64,000 bases of DNA from Methylorubrum salsuginis. Its GTDB lineage: Bacteria > Pseudomonadota > Alphaproteobacteria > Rhizobiales > Beijerinckiaceae. Positions within the stretch are counted from its first letter, which is position 1. Every line of letters begins with the position of its first letter. Positions 48,803-59,173 of the stretch are shown piece by piece. Both the position numbers and the translations under genes were made by a program. Location: positions 1-64,000 of the forward strand of contig NZ_FOSV01000014.1 of the NCBI RefSeq assembly GCF_900114375.1, read 5' to 3'. The notes beneath the pieces are model-generated. The model was not told where the DNA came from and did not search any database. It was given only the letters and a program-made list of their open reading frames with translations.

Positions 48803-51415
48803 ATGACCGACACCGCACACCCCGCCCCGAACCTCGAGCGTTACAACGCCAAGGATGCCGAGCCGCGTTGGCAGCGGGCGTGGGACGAGGCGAAGCTGTT
48901 CGAGACGAAGAACGACGACGGCCGCCCCAAATACTACGTGCTGGAGATGTTCCCCTACCCGTCGGGGCGCATCCATATCGGCCATGTGCGCAACTACGCC
49001 ATGGGCGACGTGGTGGCCCGCTACAAGCGCGCCAAGGGCCATAACGTGCTCCACCCGATGGGTTGGGACGCCTTCGGCTTGCCGGCCGAGAACGCCGCCA
49101 TGGAGCGGAAGGTCAACCCGCGCGACTGGACCTACGCCAACATCGCGACGATGCGCGGCCAGCTCCAGAGCATGGGCCTGTCGCTCGACTGGAGCCGCGA
49201 GATCGCGACCTGCGATCCGGACTACTACAAGCACCAGCAGCGCATGTTCCTCGACTTCCTCGACAAGGGGCTGGTCACGCGCCGCACCGCGAAGGTGAAC
49301 TGGGATCCGGTCGATCACACGGTGCTCGCCAACGAGCAGGTGATCGACGGGCGCGGCTGGCGCTCGGGCGCGCTGGTCGAGCAGCGCGAGCTGACCCAGT
49401 GGTTCTTCAAGATCACCGACTTCGCTCAGGACCTCAGCGACGCCCTCGACGGGCTGGAGCGCTGGCCGGAAAAGGTCCGGCTGATGCAGAAGAACTGGAT
49501 CGGCCGCTCCGAGGGGCTGGAGGTGCGCTTCGCGCTGGCCTCGCCGTTTGCCGGCACTGAGGAACTGACGGTCTACACCACCCGGCCCGACACCCTGTTC
49601 GGTGCCAAGTTCCTGGCGATCTCGGTCGATCACCCGCTCGCCAAGGCGCTGGCCGAGAGCGGCCCCGACTCCGCCGGCCTGCAAGAATTTGCGGAAGCCT
49701 GCCGCCGCATCGGCACCGCGCAGGAGGCGATCGACACCGCGGAAAAACTCGGGTTCGACACCGGCTTGACGGTGCGCCACCCCCTCGACCCGTCCTGGGA
49801 ACTGCCGGTCTTCGTCGCGAACTTCGTGCTGATGGAATACGGCACCGGCGCCGTGTTCGGCTGCCCGGCCCACGACCAGCGCGACCTGGACTTTTCCAAC
49901 AAGTACGGTCTCGGCAACACCCCCGTCGTCTGTCCCGAGGGACAGAATCCGGACGAATTCGTCATCACCGACACCGCCTATGACGGCGACGGGCGGATGA
50001 TCCATTCTGGCTTCCTCGACGGGATGAGCACCGACGACGCCTTCCGCACGGTGGCCGACCGGCTGGAGGCCGAGACGCTGGCCGGCGCACCCGTCGCCCG
50101 CCGCAAGGTGCAGTTCCGCCTGCGCGACTGGGGCGTTTCGCGCCAGCGCTACTGGGGCTGCCCGATCCCGATCATCCACTGCGAGTCCTGCGGCCCCGTC
50201 GCGGTGCCGGTGGCCGACCTGCCGGTGAAGCTGCCCGACGAGGTGTCGTTCGACCAGCCGGGCAATCCGCTGGAGCGCGACCACGCCTGGCGCAACGTGC
50301 CCTGCCCCCGCTGCGGCGCGGCGGCCCGGCGCGAGACCGACACGATGGACACCTTCGTCGACTCGTCGTGGTACTACGCCCGCTTCACCGCCCCCTGGCT
50401 CGCGGACGCCCCGACCGACCGCAAGATCGTCGATCACTGGCTCGCGGTCGATCAGTATATCGGCGGCGTCGAGCACGCGATCCTGCACCTGCTCTACTCG
50501 CGCTTCTTCATGCGGGCGATGCAGGCGACCGGCTGGGCCGGAATCTCGGAGCCGTTCGCCGGCCTGTTCACGCAGGGCATGGTGGTCCACGAGACCTACA
50601 AGGACCCGGCCGGCGCCTGGGTGCCGCCCTCCGACATCCGGTTCGAGACCGAGGGCGGACAGCGCAAAGCGTTTCACGTGAAAACCGGCGCGCCGATCGA
50701 GGTCGGCCCGACGGAGAAGATGTCGAAGTCGAAGAAGAACGTCGTCGATCCCGACGACATCATCGCCAGCTACGGCGCCGACACCGCCCGCTGGTTCATG
50801 CTCTCCGACTCGCCGCCTGAGCGCGACGTGATCTGGACGGAAGAGGGCGTGCAGGGCGCCGCCCGTTTCGTCCAGCGCGTCTGGCGCCTCGTCCACGGCG
50901 CGGCGGCCGCGAGCGGGCAGGGCGGAGCGTCGGACGCTGCTGTGCGCAAGGCCGCCCACAAGGCGCTGGCCGCGGTGGGCGAGGATGTCGAGCGCCTGCG
51001 CTTCAACCGCTGCGTCGCCCACATCTACACGCTCGCCAATACCCTCGATGAGGCGCTGCGCGCCGGCGCCTCGTCCGCCGCGACGGGAGAGGCCGCGCGC
51101 ATCCTTGTCCAGCTCATCGCTCCGATGATGCCCCACCTCGCCGAGGAATCCTGGCGGGTGCTGGGCGGCGAGGGCCTCGTCGCCGAGGCCCCCTGGCCCG
51201 AGGCCGATCAGGCGCTTCTCGTCGAGGACGAGATCACCCTGCCGGTCCAGATCAACGGCAAGAAGCGCGCCGACGTGACGGTGCCGCGGGACGCCGACAA
51301 GGGCACGGTCGAGGCCGCGACCCTGGCGCTGGACGCCGTGCAGAAGGCGCTGGAAGGCCGCGCCCCGAAAAAGGTGATCGTGGTGCCGGGGCGGATCGTG
51401 AACCTCGTGGTCTAG
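48803..51415 (+). CDS. leuS: Leucyl-tRNA synthetase
   Basis: An 870-residue class I synthetase that charges tRNA-Leu. The HIGH signature is in [18 protein letters not shown] and the KMSKS loop in [15 protein letters not shown]. The CP1 editing domain has the conserved [23 protein letters not shown] 48803 is chosen because the upstream extension is GC-biased noise. It ends 3 bases before mnmE. A near-match to the ParB site (13 of 16 bases) lies inside at 50670-50685. Confidence 0.97.
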   Translation: MTDTAHPAPNLERYNAKDAEPRWQRAWDEAKLFETKNDDGRPKYYVLEMFPYPSGRIHIGHVRNYAMGDVVARYKRAKGHNVLHPMGWDAFGLPAENAAMERKVNPRDWTYANIATMRGQLQSMGLSLDWSREIATCDPDYYKHQQRMFLDFLDKGLVTRRTAKVNWDPVDHTVLANEQVIDGRGWRSGALVEQRELTQWFFKITDFAQDLSDALDGLERWPEKVRLMQKNWIGRSEGLEVRFALASPFAGTEELTVYTTRPDTLFGAKFLAISVDHPLAKALAESGPDSAGLQEFAEACRRIGTAQEAIDTAEKLGFDTGLTVRHPLDPSWELPVFVANFVLMEYGTGAVFGCPAHDQRDLDFSNKYGLGNTPVVCPEGQNPDEFVITDTAYDGDGRMIHSGFLDGMSTDDAFRTVADRLEAETLAGAPVARRKVQFRLRDWGVSRQRYWGCPIPIIHCESCGPVAVPVADLPVKLPDEVSFDQPGNPLERDHAWRNVPCPRCGAAARRETDTMDTFVDSSWYYARFTAPWLADAPTDRKIVDHWLAVDQYIGGVEHAILHLLYSRFFMRAMQATGWAGISEPFAGLFTQGMVVHETYKDPAGAWVPPSDIRFETEGGQRKAFHVKTGAPIEVGPTEKMSKSKKNVVDPDDIIASYGADTARWFMLSDSPPERDVIWTEEGVQGAARFVQRVWRLVHGAAAASGQGGASDAAVRKAAHKALAAVGEDVERLRFNRCVAHIYTLANTLDEALRAGASSAATGEAARILVQLIAPMMPHLAEESWRVLGGEGLVAEAPWPEADQALLVEDEITLPVQINGKKRADVTVPRDADKGTVEAATLALDAVQKALEGRAPKKVIVVPGRIVNLVV
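50670..50685. other. Degenerate parS-like site inside leuS
   Basis: CGTTTCACGTGAAAAC matches the parS consensus TGTTTCACGTGAAACA at 13 of 16 positions, including the whole central GTTTCACGTGAAA. It is 4.4 kb from the perfect site. It may be a weak ParB-binding site or chance, since the codons encode a normal leuS stretch. Confidence 0.4.
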
Positions 51416-51418
51416 CTC

Positions 51419-52891
51419 ATGCCCCCTGCCCCGGAGCCCGCCGACACGATCTTCGCCCCCGCCACCGGCTTCGGCCGCGCGGCGGTGAGCGTGGTGCGGA
51501 TCAGCGGCCCGGCCGCCGGCCCGGCCCTCGACGCCTTGGCGGGCCCACGCCCGGCACCGCGTCGGCTGTCTCTGCGGCGCTTGACCGATGCCGCCACCGG
51601 CACCCTGCTCGATCAGGCACTGGTGGCGTGGCTGCCCGGCCCCGCCACCGCCACCGGCGAGGACATGGCCGAACTCCACCTGCATGGCGGCACGGCGGTG
51701 CGGGCCGCGGTGCTACGGGCGCTGGGGGCTCAGCCCGGTTGCCGCCCGGCGGAGGCCGGCGCATTCACCCGCCGCGCCTTCCTCAACGGCCGCCTCGACC
51801 TCACCGAGGCCGAGGGCATCGCCGACCTGATCGACGCCGAAACCGAGGCGCAGCGGGTTCAGGCCTTGCGCCAACTCGAAGGGGCGCTGGGCCGCCAGGT
51901 CGCGGCGTGGCGCGACACGGCCATCGACCTCCTGGCCTCGACGGAAGCCGCCCTCGATTTCGCCGACGAGGGCGATGTGGATGACAGCGGCCTCGACGCG
52001 GCGCTGACTGGCCGCGCCGCCGATCTCGCGCAGGACATCCGGAAAACCCTCGCCGACGGGCGGCGCGGCGAGCGCCTGCGCGAGGGTTTCTGCGTGGTGC
52101 TGGCCGGGCCGCCGAATGCCGGCAAATCGACCCTGCTCAACGCCCTCGCGGGCCGCGACGCCGCCATCGTCTCCGACATCCCCGGCACCACCCGCGACGC
52201 CATCGAGGTGCGCTGTGACCTCGGCGGTCTTCCCGTCATGCTGGTCGATACCGCCGGCCTGCGCGAGACCGCCGACCCGGTCGAAGCCGAGGGCGTCGCC
52301 CGCACCCGCCGCCGCATCGAAACCGCCGACCTCGTGTTGCGGCTCATTCCCATCGACGCGCCCGAGCCGGACCGGGAGGGTGGGCCGGCGACACTATGGG
52401 TTCGCACCAAGGCGGATTTGGCGACGGCTTCCGCGGGGCAATTCCGTCCGCGTGAGCCGCGCAATCCGCTCCCGCTTGCGGGCAGGGGTGGGGGTGGTGC
52501 GGAAGGCACCGCCGAGCCACCTCCATCTCCTCCCTCCTCCCCGCAAGGGGGAGAAGAGCGCTGTGTCCTGCCTCATGATGCCACAGCCGAAACCCTGCTG
52601 ATCTCCGCCCGGACCGGCGCCGGTCTGGATACCCTGCTCGCGGCGATCCAGCGCGTCGCGGAGGCATCCCTCGGCGGCGATGCCCTGGTCACCCGCGAGC
52701 GCCACCGCGACGCCCTCACCCGCACCGTCATCCATCTCGACCGCGTGGTGGCCGCGTCCCCGGACTATCCCCCGGAACTGACCGCCGAGGATCTCCGGCT
52801 CGCCGTTCGGTCGCTCGGCGAAGTCGGCGGCCATGTCGGCGTCGAGGAGATGCTGGACCGGCTGTTTGCCGGCTTTTGTATCGGCAAATGA
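51419..52891 (+). CDS. mnmE: tRNA modification GTPase MnmE
   Basis: A 490-residue GTPase that with MnmG installs the 5-carboxymethylaminomethyl group on wobble uridines. The tetrahydrofolate-binding N-domain starts DTIFAPATGFGRAAVSVVRI. The G domain has P-loop GPPNAGKSTLLN, switch SDIPGTTRDAIEV, DTAGL and the G4 motif TKAD. The C-terminus ends FCIGK with the essential Cys of the CIGK box. Between TKAD (G4) and the ISART segment is an unusual ~40-residue Pro/Gly-rich insert (GRGGGGAEGT, PPPSPPSSPQGG) translated from a palindromic repeat element. The gene follows leuS by 3 bases. Confidence 0.95.
   Translation: MPPAPEPADTIFAPATGFGRAAVSVVRISGPAAGPALDALAGPRPAPRRLSLRRLTDAATGTLLDQALVAWLPGPATATGEDMAELHLHGGTAVRAAVLRALGAQPGCRPAEAGAFTRRAFLNGRLDLTEAEGIADLIDAETEAQRVQALRQLEGALGRQVAAWRDTAIDLLASTEAALDFADEGDVDDSGLDAALTGRAADLAQDIRKTLADGRRGERLREGFCVVLAGPPNAGKSTLLNALAGRDAAIVSDIPGTTRDAIEVRCDLGGLPVMLVDTAGLRETADPVEAEGVARTRRRIETADLVLRLIPIDAPEPDREGGPATLWVRTKADLATASAGQFRPREPRNPLPLAGRGGGGAEGTAEPPPSPPSSPQGGEERCVLPHDATAETLLISARTGAGLDTLLAAIQRVAEASLGGDALVTRERHRDALTRTVIHLDRVVAASPDYPPELTAEDLRLAVRSLGEVGGHVGVEEMLDRLFAGFCIGK
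52467..52555. repeat. Palindromic repeat element inserted in frame in mnmE
   Basis: CTCCCGCTTGCGGGCAGG (left arm) and its imperfect reverse complement CCTCCCCGCAAGGGGGAG (right arm) are separated by about 50 bases, the look of the intergenic palindromic elements common in rhizobial-type genomes. Here it lies inside a coding sequence and preserves the frame, adding a Gly/Pro-rich loop to the protein. Confidence 0.75.
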
Positions 52892-53190
52892 ACTCTGTCG
52901 CCTTTGTTTTGCCGGCTTATTAAGTGTGACCGGACTGTCAAATCAGCCTCGTCACGTCGCCCGATCCGGGCGACCATAGGACCCCGGATCACCACGGCCT
53001 CCCCGCGCGGTCACGACCCGGGGATGGAGCTGGCGTCGCCTGTCAAAGGCGGGCGTACGCTTCCGGCTCTTCCCAGGCCACCGACGAGAGCAGACGCCCC
53101 CCCGGCCGGATCGCGCGATCGCACGGCCGAGGAAACCCAAAAAGCCGAATCGCGTTGACCGCTCCGCGCGCCCGCGCGTAAGCAACCTCC
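52892..53190. other. Intergenic region between mnmE and mnmG
   Basis: This 299-base gap has an AT-richer start (52892-52950, TTTGTTTTGCCGGCTTATTAAG) that could end the leuS-mnmE transcript and hold the mnmG promoter. No gene or clear terminator was seen. Confidence 0.45.
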
Positions 53191-55065
53191 ATGCACCCTT
53201 CAGAGACGAGCTACGACGTCATCGTCGTCGGCGGTGGCCATGCCGGCGTCGAGGCGGCGGCCGCCGCCGCGCGGGTCGGCGCACGCACGGCCCTGGTCAC
53301 GCATCGCGCGGCGACCATCGGGGCGATGTCGTGCAATCCGGCCATCGGCGGGCTCGGCAAGGGCCATCTGGTGCGCGAGGTCGATGCGCTGGACGGGCTG
53401 ATGGGCCGCGTCGCCGACGCGTCAGGCATCCAGTTCCGCCTGCTCAACCGCCGCAAGGGCCCGGCGGTGCGCGGCCCCCGCACCCAGGCGGACCGGGCGC
53501 TCTATGCCCGCGCCATGCAGGCCGCCATCGCCGAGACCGCCGGGCTGTCGGTGGTGGAAGGCGAAGTCGATGACCTGATCGTGGCGGATGGGCGTGTCGC
53601 GGGCGCGGTGCTGGGCGACGGACGCCGCCTGTCGGCCGGGGCCGTCGTCATCACCACCGGCACCTTCCTGCGCGGGCTGATCCATATCGGCGAGCGGCAG
53701 GTGCCGGCGGGCCGCGTGGGGGAGGGACCGGCCATCGGTCTGGCCCAGACCCTCGACCGCCACGGCTTTCGCCTCGGGCGCCTCAAGACCGGCACGCCGC
53801 CCCGCCTCGACGGGCGCACCATCGATTGGGCGGCCCTGGAGATGCAGCAGGCCGACGCGGATCCCGTCCCGTTCTCGACGCTGACCGAGCGCATCACCAC
53901 GCCCCAGATCGCCTGCGGCATCACCCGCACGACGCAGGACGTGCACGACCTGATCCGGGCGAACCTGCATCGCTCGCCGATGTATTCCGGCGGCATCAGC
54001 AGCCGGGGGCCGCGCTATTGCCCGTCGATCGAGGACAAGGTGGTGCGCTTCGGCGACCGCGAGGGCCACCAGATCTTTCTCGAGCCCGAGGGGCTGGACG
54101 ATCCGACGGTCTACCCGAACGGCATCTCGACCGCGCTCCCCGAGGACGTGCAGGCCGCGATCATCGCGGCCATTCCCGGCCTGGCACATACCCGCATCGT
54201 CCGGCCGGGCTACGCCATCGAGTACGATTACGTCGATCCGCGCGAACTCGATGCGACGCTCCAGACCCGGCGCCTGCCCGGCCTATTCCTGGCCGGCCAG
54301 ATCAACGGCACCACCGGCTACGAGGAGGCGGCGGGGCAGGGGCTGGTCGCGGGCCTCAACGCCGCACGGCTGGCCGGTGGATCGGACCTCGCGGTGTTCG
54401 ACCGGGCCGAATCCTATCTCGGTGTGATGATCGACGACCTCGTCACCCACGGGGTGAGCGAGCCGTACCGCATGTTCACTTCGCGCTCAGAATATCGCCT
54501 GAGCCTGCGCGTCGACAACGCCGACGAGCGGCTGACGCCCCGCGGCGCGGCTCTGGGCTGCGTCGGCTCGGCCCGCGCCGCCCACTTCGCCGCCGGTCAG
54601 GAGGTGCTGGCCCGCGCCCGCGCCCGGCTCGACGCGCTGAGCCTCACTCCCAACGAGGCCGCTCTCCACGGCCTCGCGCTCAACCGCGACGGCCTGCGCC
54701 GCTCGGCCTTTCAGCTTCTGTCCTATCCCGAAATCGGCTGGGATCGGCTCGCCGCAATCTGGCCGGACCTCGCCGAGGTGCCGCCGCGGATCGCCGAGCG
54801 GCTGCGGACGGATGCCACCTACGCGGTCTATCTCGACCGCCAGCAGGCCGACATCGCCGCGTTCCGCCGCGACGAGGCCGTGCGCCTGCCGGCCTCCCTC
54901 GACTACGCTGCCATCGCCGGCCTCTCGAACGAGATGCGGATCAAGCTCGACGGCGTGCGCCCGACCACGCTGGGGCAGGCGGCTCGCATCGAGGGCGTGA
55001 CGCCCGCGGCGCTGACGCTGCTGGCCGCCCACGCCCGGCGTGGGCGCGAATCGGCGCGCGCCTGA
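53191..55065 (+). CDS. mnmG: tRNA uridine-5-carboxymethylaminomethyl modification enzyme MnmG
   Basis: A 624-residue FAD protein, partner of MnmE. The FAD site is [40 protein letters not shown] and the [14 protein letters not shown] substrate loop with conserved Cys ([10 protein letters not shown]) are typical. The C-terminal helical domain (about 550-624) binds MnmE. Full length and normal. It precedes rsmG by 21 bases. Confidence 0.97.
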   Translation: MHPSETSYDVIVVGGGHAGVEAAAAAARVGARTALVTHRAATIGAMSCNPAIGGLGKGHLVREVDALDGLMGRVADASGIQFRLLNRRKGPAVRGPRTQADRALYARAMQAAIAETAGLSVVEGEVDDLIVADGRVAGAVLGDGRRLSAGAVVITTGTFLRGLIHIGERQVPAGRVGEGPAIGLAQTLDRHGFRLGRLKTGTPPRLDGRTIDWAALEMQQADADPVPFSTLTERITTPQIACGITRTTQDVHDLIRANLHRSPMYSGGISSRGPRYCPSIEDKVVRFGDREGHQIFLEPEGLDDPTVYPNGISTALPEDVQAAIIAAIPGLAHTRIVRPGYAIEYDYVDPRELDATLQTRRLPGLFLAGQINGTTGYEEAAGQGLVAGLNAARLAGGSDLAVFDRAESYLGVMIDDLVTHGVSEPYRMFTSRSEYRLSLRVDNADERLTPRGAALGCVGSARAAHFAAGQEVLARARARLDALSLTPNEAALHGLALNRDGLRRSAFQLLSYPEIGWDRLAAIWPDLAEVPPRIAERLRTDATYAVYLDRQQADIAAFRRDEAVRLPASLDYAAIAGLSNEMRIKLDGVRPTTLGQAARIEGVTPAALTLLAAHARRGRESARA

Positions 55066-55086
55066 CGCCGCGCAGGGACGAAAGCG

Positions 55087-55722
55087 ATGAGTAGCGATCA
55101 GCGTGCCCGCGTGCTCGCCGAGCATGATGTTTCACGTGAAACAGCCGCCGCGCTCGACATCTATGTCGAGCAGCTGGCGCGTTGGCAGAACGTGAAAAAT
55201 CTCGTCGGCCCGGCCACCCTCACCGAGGTCTGGCACCGCCACGTCGCCGATGCACTCCAGCTTCTGGCCCTCGCCCCCGAGGCCAAGACTTGGGTCGATC
55301 TCGGCTCCGGCGCGGGCATTCCGGGGCTGATTCTCGCGATATCCGGTCGAGTACGATCGGGGCTGAAAATCCATCTTATCGAGAGCAATGCGCGCAAATG
55401 CGCCTTCCTCACCGAGACCGCACGCCTCACCGGCGCGCCGGTGACCGTCCACAACGCCCGCATCGAATCCGTGGTCAGTAGCCTTACCGGCGCCGACATC
55501 GTCTGCGCCCGCGCCCTCGCCCCCCTCAGCCAACTCCTCGCCTGGACCGAGCCACTGTTGAAAACCGGCACCACCGGGCTGTTTCCGAAGGGCCGTGATG
55601 CAGCCGCGGAATTGACCGAGGCGGACAGAGAGTGGACATTCGCCCGCGACCTGATTCCGAGCCGCACCGACTCGCAGGCACGGATTGTGCGCGTCACGTC
55701 GCTTTCCCGCGTGGACCCATGA
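55087..55722 (+). CDS. rsmG: 16S rRNA G527 N7-methyltransferase RsmG
   Basis: A 211-residue SAM-dependent methyltransferase. VDLGSGAGIPGLILAI is the SAM motif, preceded by the RsmG-typical WHRHVADALQL and followed by LIESNARKCAFLTETAR. The conserved N-terminal VSRET codons coincide with a perfect parS site. The stop overlaps the parA start (ATGA), so translation is coupled. Loss of RsmG in other bacteria gives low-level streptomycin resistance. Confidence 0.95.
   Translation: MSSDQRARVLAEHDVSRETAAALDIYVEQLARWQNVKNLVGPATLTEVWHRHVADALQLLALAPEAKTWVDLGSGAGIPGLILAISGRVRSGLKIHLIESNARKCAFLTETARLTGAPVTVHNARIESVVSSLTGADIVCARALAPLSQLLAWTEPLLKTGTTGLFPKGRDAAAELTEADREWTFARDLIPSRTDSQARIVRVTSLSRVDP
55128..55143. 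other. parS centromere site
   Basis: TGTTTCACGTGAAACA is a perfect match to the bacterial ParB-binding parS consensus. It lies in the 5' coding part of rsmG, about 0.6 kb upstream of parA. ParB loads here and spreads, organising the origin region for segregation by ParA. Confidence 0.95.
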
Positions 55723-56549
55723 CCGATTCTCCTCAGATCAAGCCGCTCCGGGTGCTGGCGCTCGCCAATCAGAAGGGCGGCGTGGGCAAGACCACCACGG
55801 CGATCAACCTCGGCACGGCTTTGGCCGCCATCGGCGAGCAGGTGCTGGTGATCGACCTCGATCCCCAGGGCAATGCCTCGACCGGGCTCGGCATCGACCG
55901 TCGCCGCCGTCAGGTCTCGACCTATCACGTCATGGCCGGCGAGGCGCCGCTCGCCGAGGCGGTGACGCCGACCGCCGTGCCGCGCCTCTCGGTGGCGCCC
56001 TCGACCATGGACCTGCTCGGTCTGGAATTGGAATTGGCCAGTGCCCCGGACCGGGCCCACCGCCTGCGCAACGTCCTACGCGACCTCACCGAGGCACCGG
56101 GCGCCGAGCCGATCACCTACGTGCTGATCGACTGCCCGCCCTCGCTCAACCTGCTGACGGTCAACGCCCTGGCCGCCTCCGACGCCGTTCTGGTGCCGCT
56201 GCAATGCGAGTTCTTCGCGCTGGAGGGTCTGAGCCAGCTCCTGCGGACGGTCGAGCAGGTGCGCGGCGCCCTGAACCCGAAGCTGCAGATCCAGGGCGTG
56301 GTGCTGACCATGTACGATCCGCGCAACAACCTCTCGGCCCAGGTGGTGGCCGACGTGCGCGGCTTCCTCGGCGACAAGGTCTACGAGACCATGATCCCGC
56401 GCAACGTGCGCGTCTCCGAGGCGCCGTCGCACGGCAAGCCGGTGCTGCTCTACGACCTGAAATGCGCGGGCTCCCAGGCCTATCTGCGGCTCGCCTCCGA
56501 AGTCATCCAGCGCGAGGGCCGGGCTCCGCCGCCCGCCGCCGCCGCGTGA
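55719..56549 (+). CDS. parA: Chromosome-partitioning ATPase ParA
   Basis: A 276-residue ParA/Soj ATPase. The deviant Walker A motif is NQKGGVGKTTTAINLG; the switch and Walker B blocks are DLDPQGNASTGLG and VLIDCPPSLNLLTVNALAAS. It binds DNA as an ATP dimer and moves ParB-parS complexes. Its ATG overlaps the rsmG stop (ATGA). The 73-base gap to parB contains a ribosome site (GGAG). Confidence 0.96.
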   Translation: MTDSPQIKPLRVLALANQKGGVGKTTTAINLGTALAAIGEQVLVIDLDPQGNASTGLGIDRRRRQVSTYHVMAGEAPLAEAVTPTAVPRLSVAPSTMDLLGLELELASAPDRAHRLRNVLRDLTEAPGAEPITYVLIDCPPSLNLLTVNALAASDAVLVPLQCEFFALEGLSQLLRTVEQVRGALNPKLQIQGVVLTMYDPRNNLSAQVVADVRGFLGDKVYETMIPRNVRVSEAPSHGKPVLLYDLKCAGSQAYLRLASEVIQREGRAPPPAAAA

Positions 56550-56622
56550 TCCTCGGTGCGCCGCGTCCGGCCGACGGACGCCGTCGCACGGTTAAAAATC
56601 TCTTCAGTAACGGAGTTTCCCA

Positions 56623-57537
56623 GTGGCGATGGCGGATGATGCGGCGCGGCCGCGGCTCGGGCGCGGGCTCGCGGCCCTGATCGGCGACTTCTCCGACGAC
56701 GCACCGCGGGAGGATGCCCGGCCGCCCCAGTCGCAGCGGAAGGTGGTGGTCGAGTTCCTGCGGCCGAACCCGCGCAACCCCCGCCGCCGCTTTTCCGAGC
56801 CGGAACTCGATGAGCTGGCGGCCTCGATCCGCCAGCGCGGCGTGATCCAGCCCATCGTCGTGCGCCCGTTGCCGGCCGTGCCCGGCACGTTCGAGATCGT
56901 GGCCGGCGAGCGCCGCTGGCGTGCGGCACAGCGCGCCGGCATCACCGAAGTGCCGGTGGTCGTCGTCGAGATCGATGACCGCACCTCGCTCGAATACGCG
57001 ATCCTCGAGAACGTCCAGCGCACCGATCTCAATGCCATCGAAGAGGCGGCGGGCTACGAGCGGCTGATGGGGGAGTTCCAATATACCCAGGCCGAACTCG
57101 CCGAGCTGCTCGGTAAGAGCCGCAGCCACCTCGCCAACACGCTGCGGCTGCTACAGCTCCCCCCCGCGATCCAGGACCGGGTGACCGCGGGCGAAATCAC
57201 CGCCGGCCACGCCCGCGCGCTGCTCTCGGTGCGCGACCCCGAGACAATCGCCCGCCGGATCGTCGCCGAGGGCTTGTCGGTGCGCGAAGTCGAGGCGCTG
57301 GCTGCGGCCGACAACGCCACCGAATCCGAAGCCCCGCGTCCCGGCCGGCCTCGCCGGGCTTCGGGCAGCGACGCGACCCTGCGCTCCCTGGAGGACGTGC
57401 TGGCCCGGGCGCTCGGCCATTCGGTGGCCGTGAAGGACAAGGCGAGCGGGGAGGGGGAAATCCGCATCCGTTACGCCAGCGCCGAGGAGCGCGACGCGCT
57501 GTGCCGCAAGCTGGGGGGCTCGGCTTCGGAGACGTGA
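56623..57537 (+). CDS. parB: Chromosome-partitioning protein ParB
   Basis: A 304-residue CTP-dependent DNA clamp. The N-terminal ARPRLGRGLAALIGD box interacts with ParA. The CTPase fold carries FSEPELDELAASIRQRGVIQ and the C-motif GERRWRAAQRAG. The parS-reading HTH is TQAELAELLGKSRSHLANTL, and the C-terminal dimer domain ends the chain. GTG 56623 is chosen because GGAG lies 8 bases upstream; ATG 56629 is an alternative. Confidence 0.96.
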   Translation: MAMADDAARPRLGRGLAALIGDFSDDAPREDARPPQSQRKVVVEFLRPNPRNPRRRFSEPELDELAASIRQRGVIQPIVVRPLPAVPGTFEIVAGERRWRAAQRAGITEVPVVVVEIDDRTSLEYAILENVQRTDLNAIEEAAGYERLMGEFQYTQAELAELLGKSRSHLANTLRLLQLPPAIQDRVTAGEITAGHARALLSVRDPETIARRIVAEGLSVREVEALAAADNATESEAPRPGRPRRASGSDATLRSLEDVLARALGHSVAVKDKASGEGEIRIRYASAEERDALCRKLGGSASET

Positions 57538-57570
57538 GGCGCTCGCGCCTTATTGATCACGCGAAGAATA

Positions 57571-57599
57571 GATTTGCCGGTTAAGCACGCCGGCAAATC
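57571..57599 (+). terminator. Hairpin downstream of parB
   Basis: A perfect 10-bp stem GATTTGCCGG / CCGGCAAATC encloses a 9-base loop, 33 bases after the parB stop. The downstream tract is AT-rich but not a T-run. It probably ends the mnmG-rsmG-parAB transcript. Confidence 0.6.
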
Positions 57600-57714
57600 A
57601 GGATTACAATACCCTAGAGATCGTACTAGCTAGAACGATCGACAGAACCGAGCAACACGTCTATCAGCCTCGGGTTCATTCGCTTCGAAGCGGATCGAAG
57701 CCGGAGGCACGACG

Positions 57715-58134
57715 ATGTTCAACATGTTCAAGTCGCAATCGCCGCTCGACCTGACGCCGCGCAACTGCCTCGTCGTCTCGCTGCTCTACTGCATGGGCTC
57801 CGATGGCGAGCTCGATCCGGAGGAGCTGGGCCACCTCATGTCGGTGCTCGGCCGCAACACCACTCGGCAGCAGCTCGACGCGCTCCTGCGCTACGCCCGC
57901 TCCACTGCGCCGCAACAATTCCTGACCGAGGCGACGCCACGGCTGCGGCCGGACCAGCGGCTCTGCATCGTCCTCAACATGATCGACAGCGCCATGGCCG
58001 ATGGCGAGGCCGAGCCCGGCGAGCAGCGTCTCATCATGGAATTCTCGCAAAGCTTCGGCTTGAGCGAGGCCGACCTGACCCCGCATTTCCGCACCCTGGT
58101 CGCCAAGAACGACCGGGCGGTTCTCGACCGATAA
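57715..58134 (+). CDS. TerB-family protein
   Basis: A 139-residue all-helical protein with the TerB pattern: SLLYCMGSDGELDPEELGHL, and later MIDSAMADGEAEPGEQRLI, each holding an acidic metal-binding-like helix. TerB domains occur in tellurite-resistance and stress proteins. A GGAGG ribosome site precedes ATG 57715. It is isolated between parB and the convergent holA gene (6 bases between stops). Confidence 0.78.
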   Translation: MFNMFKSQSPLDLTPRNCLVVSLLYCMGSDGELDPEELGHLMSVLGRNTTRQQLDALLRYARSTAPQQFLTEATPRLRPDQRLCIVLNMIDSAMADGEAEPGEQRLIMEFSQSFGLSEADLTPHFRTLVAKNDRAVLDR

Positions 58135-58140
58135 ATCGCG

Positions 58141-59169
58141 TCAGCGCCGCCGCGAAGCCTCGACGGCGATCCTCAAGAAGATCGCCTGCGCCTGGGCGTG
58201 GGCGAGGTCCGGCTCGGCGCGGCGGCAGGCCAGCACGGCGTCCTGCAGCCACGCCACCGCCGGGCGTAGGCCCTCCGCCGACCAACGGGCGAGCTGCGTC
58301 TCGGCGGTGGCCTTGCGGCGGAAATGCAGACCGCGCCAGTTGGCGACGATCTGGCTCGCGCTGCCGCGGGGATTGTCGAGCCGCAGCGACAGCAATTGCA
58401 GGGCGTGCCGAAGCCCCGCGCCGAGCATCGCGGAGGGATCCATGCCCTCGTGCCGAAAGCGGCGATAGGTGCGCTCGGCCTCAGCGGCGCGCCCGGCAAA
58501 GGCGGCGTCGATCAGCTCGTTGAGGATGCTGGCGCCGACATCGCTGACGATCGCCTCCACATCCTCCACCGACACCGTGCCTTGGTCGCGGGCATAGAGG
58601 GCGAGCTTGCCGATCTCCGAGAGGCTGGCGCGGCGGTCGCTGCCGAGGCTGCCGGCCAGAAGGTCGCGGGCATCCCGGTCGATGCGCAGGCCGTCCTCTT
58701 GAAGCGTCCGGTCGATGAGGTCGGCCAGCGTGCGCTCGTCGTCGGGGTAGCAGGGCAGGGCGAGCGCCTTGGGGGAGCCCTCGCAGAGCGTGCGCAGCGG
58801 GGCCGACTTGGCGAGGTCGCCGGCTTCCACGACGATGCGGGCGCCCTCGATCGGCGCCTTCAACGCGGCATCGACCGCGGGCGCGTAGTTGCGGCTGCCC
58901 GAGCGCACCCAGATCGTGCGCGATCCGCCGAACATCCCGAGGGTGCCGGCCTCGTCCACGAGGCGGCCGGGATCGCCGGCCAGCACGTCGCCGTCGAGGC
59001 GGATCAGGGCGAAGGGATCGTCGGGATCGGAGACGATTTTGGCGATCAGCCGCGCCGCCCGGTCGGCGACGAGGCCGGTATCGGGGCCGTAGATCAGGAT
59101 CACCGGCACGCGCGGATCGGGCCCGCGCCGGATCAGGCCCTCGACATCCCCGGCCTTGACCGCCGTCAT
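58141..59169 (-). CDS. holA: DNA polymerase III delta subunit
   Basis: A 342-residue clamp-loader delta subunit. The N-terminal VPVILIYGPDTGLVADRAAR and IRLDGDVLAGDPGRLVDEAG, the middle SGSRNYAPAVDAALKAPIEG and the C-terminal AMLGAGLRHALQLLSLRLDN are typical of HolA. Delta opens the beta clamp within the replicase. Its ATG lies 4 bases after the lptE stop, the conserved lptE-holA order. Confidence 0.93.
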   Translation of the reverse strand: MTAVKAGDVEGLIRRGPDPRVPVILIYGPDTGLVADRAARLIAKIVSDPDDPFALIRLDGDVLAGDPGRLVDEAGTLGMFGGSRTIWVRSGSRNYAPAVDAALKAPIEGARIVVEAGDLAKSAPLRTLCEGSPKALALPCYPDDERTLADLIDRTLQEDGLRIDRDARDLLAGSLGSDRRASLSEIGKLALYARDQGTVSVEDVEAIVSDVGASILNELIDAAFAGRAAEAERTYRRFRHEGMDPSAMLGAGLRHALQLLSLRLDNPRGSASQIVANWRGLHFRRKATAETQLARWSAEGLRPAVAWLQDAVLACRRAEPDLAHAQAQAIFLRIAVEASRRR

Positions 59170-59173
59170 GGTC

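Noticed and set aside
48764..51685. A 973-codon open frame on the minus strand, opposite leuS
   Set aside because: GC-bias shadow of leuS; composition is His/Arg/Val-rich without domains.
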